From positions 1 to 10,302 of the forward strand of contig URYY01000079.1 of assembly GCA_900552245.1 (NCBI GenBank): a DNA stretch of 10,302 nt. The letters run 5' to 3'. The notes below the pieces were generated by a model. The model saw only the letters and a program-made list of their open reading frames with translations, had not been told where the DNA came from and made no database searches. Below are positions 1-5,725 of this stretch, piece by piece. The position numbers and the translations under genes were made by a program. The stretch comes from an uncultured Opitutales bacterium (GTDB taxonomy: Bacteria > Verrucomicrobiota > Verrucomicrobiia > Opitutales > Intestinicryptomonadaceae). Positions within the stretch are counted from its first letter, which is position 1; every line of letters begins with the position of its first letter.

Positions 1-1047
1 AAGCCTGTATTTGCCGGCATCGCGCGCCTTAGCTACAGAGCCTGCTGTTTTTAAATCCTCGTAAGATACCACTTCCGCTTTTATAAATCCCCTCTCAAAG
101 TCTGTGTGTATCACGCCGGCGCACTGTGGAGCTGTCATTCCGTTTTTGAAAGTCCAAGCCCTGACCTCCTTTTCGCCCGCCGTAAAGTAGCTTGAAAGCC
201 CCAGCAGCGAATAGGTCTTTTTTATGAGCTCTGACACTCCGCTATCTTTTGCCCCAAGTTGCTTTAGGTATTCGACACCTTCCTGAGGGCTAAGTTCCGC
301 AAGCTCCTCTTCTATCCTTGCGCATATCACGCATATCTCGGAGTCGTGCTCAGACTTTACGTATTCGGCGACTTTCGAAACGTAGGGGTTTGCCTGCGGG
401 TTTTCCAAATCAGATTCCGCTACATTGCAGGCATAGAGCGTCGGTTTTGATGTTAAGAGGAAGAATTGCTTTACCCTATCTGCATCCTCGTGGTTTAACT
501 GCATAGTGTGGGCGGGCTTGCCCTCGTTTAGGTGCGCCACAATTTGCTCTAGAATTTCCACATTCTTTACAGCTTCCTTATCCTGCGCGCCCTTTGCCTT
601 CTTTTTGTTCGCCTCAAGCTGCTTTTCGGCACTTTGCAAGTCGGCAAGTATGAGCTCTGTAGATATCACCTGAATATCTCTAATCGGGTCAACGCTTCCC
701 ATTGAATGCAAAATGTCGTCATCGTCAAAGCAGCGCACAACTTGTACAATTGCGTCAACTTCTCTTATATTTGCTAGGAACTTATTGCCAAGTCCCTCGC
801 CCTTGCTTGCGCCTTTTACAAGACCTGCTATATCAACAAATTCAACTGCCGCCGGAATCACTACATTTGTCTTTGCAATTTTCTTTAAGACCTGCAACCT
901 CTCGTCCGGAACTTCAACTACTCCCACATTTGGCTCTATTGTGCAAAATGGGTAATTTGCAGCTTCCGCCTTTCTCGAGCGGGTTAGCGCGTTAAAGAGT
1001 GTGCTTTTGCCAACGTTTGGCAAACCAACTATTCCTGCCTGCAACAT
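1..1047 (-). CDS. ychF: Ribosome-binding ATPase YchF (OLA1 family), C-terminus cut by window edge
   Basis: YchF/OLA1 is a cytoplasmic P-loop protein of the Obg GTPase superfamily that prefers ATP and associates with ribosomes; it is linked to translation and stress control. Seen here: 349 codons from the ATG at 1045-1047. The P-loop is GLPNVGKS (residues 8-15), the G3 motif is DIAGL (72-76), and the ATP-specifying NxxE motif is NVAE (208-211) in place of the GTPase NKxD. A histidine at 114 matches the catalytically important His114 of E. coli YchF. A lysine-rich coiled-coil segment lies near 137-175. The TGS domain starts near 283 (SSYFTAGEKEVRAWTF). The reading frame stays open to position 1 and ends in AGKYRL, so only about 15 C-terminal residues are missing compared with the usual 363-366. 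There is no Shine-Dalgarno sequence before the ATG. It is divergent from the GH2 gene and probably functionally unrelated. Identification is very secure. Confidence 0.97.
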   Translation of the reverse strand, partial: MLQAGIVGLPNVGKSTLFNALTRSRKAEAANYPFCTIEPNVGVVEVPDERLQVLKKIAKTNVVIPAAVEFVDIAGLVKGASKGEGLGNKFLANIREVDAIVQVVRCFDDDDILHSMGSVDPIRDIQVISTELILADLQSAEKQLEANKKKAKGAQDKEAVKNVEILEQIVAHLNEGKPAHTMQLNHEDADRVKQFFLLTSKPTLYACNVAESDLENPQANPYVSKVAEYVKSEHDSEICVICARIEEELAELSPQEGVEYLKQLGAKDSGVSELIKKTYSLLGLSSYFTAGEKEVRAWTFKNGMTAPQCAGVIHTDFERGFIKAEVVSYEDLKTAGSVAKARDAGKYRL

Positions 1048-1064
1048 TTTGTTTAAAAAGTTAA

Positions 1065-1070
1065 ATTGTA
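1065..1070 (-). promoter_or_regulatory. Possible -10 box for ychF
   Basis: On the minus strand the sequence TACAAT matches the sigma-70 -10 consensus at five of six positions and lies 17 bp before the ychF ATG. This would give a 5' leader of roughly 10 nt. No convincing -35 box sits at the right distance, so this is only a suggestion. Confidence 0.25.
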
Positions 1071-1160
1071 TTCTCTGAAATCTTTAATGTGCTATATTTG
1101 CACTTTAGTTGGGCAGATTCTCACAATCCGAAAATTTTATCAACAACAAATAGCAGCAAT

Positions 1161-1174
1161 ATTTGCCTGCAAAT
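1161..1174. promoter_or_regulatory. Palindrome ATTTGC-CT-GCAAAT, possible operator
   Basis: Two perfect 6-bp half-sites are separated by 2 bp, in the divergent ychF/GH2 intergenic region about 114 bp upstream of ychF. The size and symmetry fit a dimeric repressor site, but no regulator is identified and a chance palindrome in AT-rich DNA is possible. Confidence 0.2.
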
Positions 1175-1220
1175 CACTTTTATAAAAGAAGCAATCCCTT
1201 TGCTACCTAGCTGTAAAAAG

Positions 1221-1260
1221 AAGACAGCGGCACCCCATTTAGGAGTACCGCTGCTTTCTA
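1221..1260. terminator. Imperfect hairpin, possible terminator of an unidentified transcript
   Basis: CAGCGG (1225-1230) pairs with CCGCTG (1248-1253). Further inner pairs, broken by two mismatches, close a small ATTTA loop. The minus strand continues into TCTTCTTTTT and the plus strand into CTTTCTACTCTTTATTT, so either direction has a modest T-rich tail. Its place is odd because both flanking genes run away from this point. It would have to end an unannotated small transcript or act as a structured leader element. No convincing ORF was found around it. Confidence 0.35.
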
Positions 1261-1346
1261 CTCTTTATTTCTACCAATAACCGATAAAAAACGCTAGTTT
1301 TTTAACGAAATTTTAAAGATCTTTCCTCAGGTTATATCTGCTTTAC

Positions 1347-1358
1347 TCACACGTGTGA
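1347..1358. promoter_or_regulatory. Perfect 12-bp palindrome TCACACGTGTGA, candidate operator for the GH2 gene
   Basis: The sequence is fully self-complementary with a central CG step, the symmetry typical of LacI-family operators, which often control glycan-degradation genes. It lies 213 bp upstream of the GH2 start. No second copy was seen in front of the convergent hydrolase operon, and no regulator of this family is encoded in the window, so the assignment is an inference from symmetry and position. Confidence 0.3.
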
Positions 1359-1362
1359 AGCC

Positions 1363-1378
1363 AAACCCATATGGCTAA
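1363..1378 (+). repeat. 16-bp exact repeat, upstream copy (second copy at 3287-3302)
   Basis: AAACCCATATGGCTAA occurs here in the GH2 upstream region and again, in the same orientation, inside the GH2 coding sequence at 3287-3302, where it encodes part of the GKPIWL segment. The core CCATATGG is itself palindromic. Flanking bases do not align convincingly. It could be coincidence, a shared protein-binding site or a trace of duplication. Confidence 0.5.
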
Positions 1379-1570
1379 AACCTAACTCTGAGACTCTAGC
1401 GGTCAATAAATTTTTGAATTTTTTTTGTAATAAATAACCATATTTGGGCGTTCTTTGAAAATTTTAACTACAAGCATAACTTTAGCTTCTCTCTTTTTGT
1501 CTTGAACGTTTGAGATATTTTGTGTAGCCCAGTTTAACAACAATTTAGCTTGTTAACGCAAACTTACGCT

Positions 1571-4500
1571 ATGAGATTCAATAAAGTAATATCAATTTTA
1601 AATCTGTTTTTTCTTTGTGCGCTCAGTGCCCATGCAGCATTTAACGCGAAGGATTGGAATGTCGCAGGCAGAGCCAAGGTAAGCGCCGGGGCAAATTCGC
1701 TCACGGTTGAAAATGGTTTGCTCTACTCGAAGGCAGACGCTCCGGCAGACGCTGAGTACAGCTTTAAGTTGCGCGCGCCGGAGGGGGCAAAAAAAGTGCA
1801 GCTGTGGGCCGGATTTAAAGTTAAAGATGCTGAGAGCCGGTACGTTGTAGCATTAAGGGGGGAGCCCAATAGGCATGTTTATCTGGCTAGATACGCGCCG
1901 GATGGGAATGCGAAGTTCTTGGGCTTTGCAAACTTAAATTTTGAACTTGAGGCCGGCAAGTGGTACGACTTGCGCGTGCTCACAAGCGGGGATAGAATCC
2001 AAGTGTATGTGAATAATGAGGATTTGCCGCGCCTGAATGTAAAAGATGAGGCCCTTTGGGAAGGAGGCGGCATCGGCCTAGGTGGAGGTTATCTGCCCGC
2101 GGAGTTTGCCTCTTACTCAGTAAAGCCCTTGGACGGGGCTAGCCTTGAGCAATTTAAGAGCGCCGGCGACAAATTTTACAGGAAGGCCCAAGCCGACAAG
2201 GAAGCCATCAGGGCAAAAAATAGAAGCTCTTACAGCCCCCAAAAGCTGGAAAAATTAAACGGTCCGCGAACCGAGCTTTCCCTAGATGGCGATTGGCTTT
2301 TCTACCCGATAGAAAAGGGAAAGTCCGACGACGCCACGGCCTTGGCCCAGCCAGATTTGGACGATTCTTCATGGCATACTTTAAAAGTTCCCAGCATGTG
2401 GACGCCCTGCCTTGCATGGCTCCATGGCGAGGAGTCTTTCAGACGCAAGGATGTTCCAAAGGAGGCCTACACAAAGGGCATATACGACACTTTCTACAAC
2501 GCCGAGTTTGAGCGTGTGGACAATCTAAGCTTCAACTGGGATAAGACAAATGCGGGCTGGTACCGCCACTACATAGATTTGCCGCAAGATATAAAGGGCA
2601 AGAAATTGGAGTTGCACTTTGATGCAGTTGCCCAAAGTTGCGAGGTGTTTGTAAACGGAAAATCCGTGGGTGGGCACGTCGGAATGTTTGGGGAATTTGT
2701 GTGCGATATTACAGAGGCCGCAAAGCCTGGTAGAAATGTCATAGCCGTTCATGTAATTCGCAGGCCCGAAAAATCCAATAAAACTGCAAATCAAAGCGAC
2801 GTAATTGCGGTGGAGATAACTGTTGCAATAACAAACGAGATGGTTTCGACCTTGCCTAAGGGCTTTTACTTGAATAATCCGGCCGGAATCTGGCAGCCGG
2901 TAAAACTTGTTGTTACGAGCCCTGCTAGCGTAAGCGACATATTCGTAAAGCCGCAGACTGACGGGGCGGATATCGAAATAGGGCTGTCAAACAGCTCGAA
3001 ATCGGCAAAAAATCTGAGACTTGCCTACATTATAAGAGACAAGTCGGACGCCTCGGTGCTGTACGAGAATTTGAGGGCTGCAAGCGTTAAAGTTCCGCAG
3101 AATGGCAAAGCCACGGTAAACTTGAAAACGCCAAAGCTATCCCCAAAACTCTGGACTCCCTCAACGCCGAATATGTACGAGTTTGAAGTGGCGATTTTAG
3201 ACGGGAGAAAGCTTGCTGATAAAACTAAGGTGGATTTTGGCTTTAGAACTTTTAAGACCGAGGGCAATCGCTTTATTCTAAACGGAAAACCCATATGGCT
3301 AAGGGGCGGCAACCACACTCCGGCTCCTTACACTCCAAACGACGCAAAACTTGCCAATAAATTTGTAAGCCTTGCTCGAGACGGCAATGTGAATATAACT
3401 CGAACCCACGTAGCCCCGATGTCTAGAGCGTGGATAGACGCCGCGAATAGGGGAGGGCTAATGGTCTCTTACGAGGGGATATGGCCATGGCTTATGCACG
3501 CCCCTGCGGGAGTTCCAGAAAAATCTCTGGAAGAGGCCTGGCGAAACAACTACTCTGAGCTTATTAAAAAATATAGAAATGACCCTGCTGTAGTCATGTG
3601 GACCGTAAATAACGAGATGAAGTTCCTGACGGGCGAAAGGGATATGGATTCCTACAAGGCAAAGTGGGAGGTCTTAGACCGAATGATGAAGCAAATGCGT
3701 AAGCTCGACCCGACGCGCCCAATAGTTGCAGACTCTGCCTACTGCAGAAAGTCTGCGCGCGACAACTACGAAAAAGTCATTAAGGCGAATGATTTTGACG
3801 ATGGCGACGTAGACGATTTTCACAACTATTCGACTTGGTATAACGAATCGTTTTTCCACCACTATTACGAGCCTTACAAAAATCTCGCAAGTCCCGATAG
3901 ACCTCTGATAAGCCAAGAGCTTGCAACAGGCTATCCTAATAATGACGACGGCCTGCCGTGCCGCTACTACACTTTCGACCGCTACGTGCCCCAAGGGCTA
4001 GTCGGCGATTATGCCTACGATAATTCCGACCCAAAATATTTCTTAACTAGCGTAGCTTTCAATACAAAGCAGCTTGCCGAGGTTGTGCGCCGCTACGGCA
4101 GAGACTATATGGCGGGTGTCTTGCACTTTGCGTACTTAACTTGGTACAAGAACGTTTGCGATGCAAAGACTGTAGAGCCAATGGCTCCGGCTAAGGAGTT
4201 AAAGAAGGCTCTTTCTCCGGTATTGTTAAGCGCCGAACTATTCGGCACGCACTTCTACTTCGGCGATACTCTAACTCAAAAGATTTGCATAGCAAACGAT
4301 TCCGAAGACTGCAAGGATCTGCCACCATCGGATTTGCTAGTTGAAGTGGTGGTGAATGGCAAAGCAATAGCATCACAGACCCTCAAGGCGCCCTCAGTCA
4401 AATATTATTCAAACGAGTGGCTTGATAATTTGAAGCTTAAGATTCCGGATGCAAATTTGGGCAGGACGGAGGCTAAGTTGCGACTCACACTCAAAAGCGG

Positions 4501-5236
4501 CGGAAAAATTATAGCGCAAAACGACTATGATATCTTGCTTGCGTCCCGAAAGTGGGCTTTTGGAGACTTCTCCAGGGTTGGATCAAAAGTAGTGCTTTAC
4601 AACCCTGAAAAGCTGTATGAAGACGTCTTTGACAATTACGGATTTAAGTCTATTGACAATCTCAAAAACCTTTCCAACGTGAAGCTTTTAATAGTGGTTG
4701 GAAAGGCCGCTTTGCAAGACGCTTCCGCAAACGGGGAAATCCTTAAATTTGTGCGCAGAGGCGGCAAGCTTTTGGCGCTGAATTGCGAAGATTCCGCCAT
4801 GAATCTCCTCGAGGGAACCATCACAAAGTACAGAAAATCTCCCGAGGGCGGCGCTAGGCCAAAGTGCCTTGAGATAATGCAATTTAAAGCTCCCGAGCAC
4901 GCCGCGTTCGACGGCCTTGAGCCCTTGGATTTGCGCTGGTTTGAAAATCCCGAGTTCGATGATAAGGGCAGGCGCAAAATTCCCTATGCTGCAACCGGTT
5001 ACTACCAATTTGACAGGTCAAAGCCCGCGCGCACGATTTGCGAGTTTGTCAATATACACGTCGATCTGGGCAAGGAGGGCCCCAGCGCCTCTTTGAAGTT
5101 TACAGGTTCTACGATTCTGGAAGTGAAGGAGGGCAAGGGCGAAATTCTGCTTAGCGAAGTTGCTATAGGTGCTGCCGATACGGACTTTGTGGCGGCAAGG
5201 CTTCTTAGCAATATGATACGCGCTCTGCTAAAGTAA
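1571..5236 (+). CDS. Secreted multidomain glycoside hydrolase family 2 enzyme
   Basis: This is a predicted exo-acting retaining glycosidase of family GH2 (beta-galactosidase/beta-glucuronidase/beta-mannosidase group), exported to hydrolyse a glycan. Seen: 1221 residues from the ATG at 1571. A signal peptide (MRFNKVISIL..., hydrophobic to about residue 20, cleavage after AHA near 23) supports this start over the in-frame TTG at 1550. Residues 24-187 form a LamG/DUF1080-like jelly-roll, possibly carbohydrate-binding. Residues 230-450 are the GH2 sugar-binding domain, 451-562 an Ig-like domain, and 563-880 the TIM barrel. The acid/base is Glu682 in VNNE and the nucleophile Glu783 in SQEL; HNY (751-753) is also typical. 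An Ig-like segment follows, then a GATase/ThuA-like fold at about 1000-1221 (LLIVVG, FVRRGGKLLALN). It is much longer than E. coli UidA (603 aa) because of the added end domains. No Shine-Dalgarno sequence is visible. Sugar specificity cannot be deduced. Confidence 0.93.
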   Translation: MRFNKVISILNLFFLCALSAHAAFNAKDWNVAGRAKVSAGANSLTVENGLLYSKADAPADAEYSFKLRAPEGAKKVQLWAGFKVKDAESRYVVALRGEPNRHVYLARYAPDGNAKFLGFANLNFELEAGKWYDLRVLTSGDRIQVYVNNEDLPRLNVKDEALWEGGGIGLGGGYLPAEFASYSVKPLDGASLEQFKSAGDKFYRKAQADKEAIRAKNRSSYSPQKLEKLNGPRTELSLDGDWLFYPIEKGKSDDATALAQPDLDDSSWHTLKVPSMWTPCLAWLHGEESFRRKDVPKEAYTKGIYDTFYNAEFERVDNLSFNWDKTNAGWYRHYIDLPQDIKGKKLELHFDAVAQSCEVFVNGKSVGGHVGMFGEFVCDITEAAKPGRNVIAVHVIRRPEKSNKTANQSDVIAVEITVAITNEMVSTLPKGFYLNNPAGIWQPVKLVVTSPASVSDIFVKPQTDGADIEIGLSNSSKSAKNLRLAYIIRDKSDASVLYENLRAASVKVPQNGKATVNLKTPKLSPKLWTPSTPNMYEFEVAILDGRKLADKTKVDFGFRTFKTEGNRFILNGKPIWLRGGNHTPAPYTPNDAKLANKFVSLARDGNVNITRTHVAPMSRAWIDAANRGGLMVSYEGIWPWLMHAPAGVPEKSLEEAWRNNYSELIKKYRNDPAVVMWTVNNEMKFLTGERDMDSYKAKWEVLDRMMKQMRKLDPTRPIVADSAYCRKSARDNYEKVIKANDFDDGDVDDFHNYSTWYNESFFHHYYEPYKNLASPDRPLISQELATGYPNNDDGLPCRYYTFDRYVPQGLVGDYAYDNSDPKYFLTSVAFNTKQLAEVVRRYGRDYMAGVLHFAYLTWYKNVCDAKTVEPMAPAKELKKALSPVLLSAELFGTHFYFGDTLTQKICIANDSEDCKDLPPSDLLVEVVVNGKAIASQTLKAPSVKYYSNEWLDNLKLKIPDANLGRTEAKLRLTLKSGGKIIAQNDYDILLASRKWAFGDFSRVGSKVVLYNPEKLYEDVFDNYGFKSIDNLKNLSNVKLLIVVGKAALQDASANGEILKFVRRGGKLLALNCEDSAMNLLEGTITKYRKSPEGGARPKCLEIMQFKAPEHAAFDGLEPLDLRWFENPEFDDKGRRKIPYAATGYYQFDRSKPARTICEFVNIHVDLGKEGPSASLKFTGSTILEVKEGKGEILLSEVAIGAADTDFVAARLLSNMIRALLK
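3287..3302 (+). repeat. 16-bp exact repeat, copy inside GH2 coding sequence
   Basis: Second copy of AAACCCATATGGCTAA (first at 1363-1378). In the coding frame it spans the conserved NGKPIWLRG stretch at the start of the GH2 barrel, so this copy is fully explained by protein coding; the upstream copy is the unexplained one. Confidence 0.5.
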
Positions 5237-5252
5237 CTTGTGGCGCTTGCAA

Positions 5253-5287
5253 AAAAAATCCAAGGTCACGCGCACCTTGGATTTTTT
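5253..5287. terminator. Bidirectional rho-independent terminator between convergent genes
   Basis: A perfect 14-bp stem (5253-5266 with 5274-5287, core ATCCAAGGT/ACCTTGGAT) closes a 7-nt loop CACGCGC. It is flanked by A8 on the left and T6 on the right, so each strand has a U-tract after the hairpin. It starts 17 bp after the GH2 stop and lies 25 bp beyond the stop of the Dabb gene on the other strand, exactly where both convergent units need to end. Confidence 0.92.
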
Positions 5288-5312
5288 ATTATTAAAGGCT
5301 ATTTTTGCAAAC

Positions 5313-5699
5313 TTAGAGTTTATACGCGCGGAAATCCGACTCTAAAAAGCTCTCAACTTCTCTTTCCCAGCGCTGCTTCACATAAGCTAAGTGATTCGGG
5401 TTATTGTTGTAGCTATCGTAGTCTTTTTGTGAATCAAACAGCATCGACAGGGCAAAATTAAAATCGTTTTTTTTGCCAACTTGCCTGAGCACTCTAAAGT
5501 TTTTTGCCACTTCGATTTTTGAAAGAATATCGTAGGAATCTTTCAGGAATTTTTTTTCTTCGGGCGAATCTTTTGCGTGCTTTAGTTTGAACATCACAGT
5601 GTGCAATATTTTTTCGCCGCCGAGTTCATCAGTGCATGCGCAAAGCAGGCCGGCCGAACCTGCAAGCGCCGTATTTTTTATAAAAGCTTTCCTATTCAT
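5313..5699 (-). CDS. Dabb-domain (stress-responsive alpha/beta barrel) lipoprotein
   Basis: This 128-residue protein is predicted to be exported and lipid-anchored. The N-terminus MNRKAFIKNTALAG resembles a Tat signal with RK in place of the twin arginine, followed by a hydrophobic stretch and a lipobox-like LCAC with Cys22 as the likely lipidated residue. Residues 30-127 match the Dabb family: ILHTVMFKLK opening strand, a helix rich in Lys/Glu, the central FNFALSMLFDSQKDYDSYNNNP segment with its aromatic/acidic cluster, then HLAYVKQ and an acidic tail. Dabb proteins form dimeric ferredoxin-like barrels; most have no known reaction, and a few plant and fungal relatives act in small-molecule cyclisation or cleavage. 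The gene follows the triple hydrolase by 26 bp on the same strand and is the last gene of that unit before the shared terminator. Its function in glycan use is unknown. No Shine-Dalgarno sequence is visible. Confidence 0.85.
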   Translation of the reverse strand: MNRKAFIKNTALAGSAGLLCACTDELGGEKILHTVMFKLKHAKDSPEEKKFLKDSYDILSKIEVAKNFRVLRQVGKKNDFNFALSMLFDSQKDYDSYNNNPNHLAYVKQRWEREVESFLESDFRAYKL

Positions 5700-5725
5700 A
5701 ATTCAATAATTTTAAACTTTTCAAT

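Larger units (their letters stand above)
1048..1570. other. Divergent intergenic region between ychF and the GH2 gene
   Basis: This stretch of about 520 bp holds no gene I can support. The 63-codon open frame at 1089-1280 (plus) has a composition and sequence that do not look like a protein. The region contains the hairpin and palindromes listed separately, and must hold the promoters of both flanking genes. No clear -10/-35 pair for the GH2 gene was found. No tRNA-like or other recognisable RNA structure was seen. Confidence 0.6.

Noticed and set aside
1089..1280. 63-codon open frame in the ychF/GH2 intergenic region
   Set aside because: No recognisable family or domain, and it runs straight through the terminator-like hairpin; judged non-coding.
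1306..1440. GH2-like coding remnant upstream of the GH2 gene suggested by the KPIWL translation
   Set aside because: Apart from the 16-bp match, the surrounding translation does not resemble any part of a GH2 protein, so a pseudogene call is not supported.
1550..1570. Upstream TTG start for the GH2 gene
   Set aside because: It would add MLTQTYA before a textbook signal peptide that begins at the ATG at 1571; no ribosome binding site favours the TTG.
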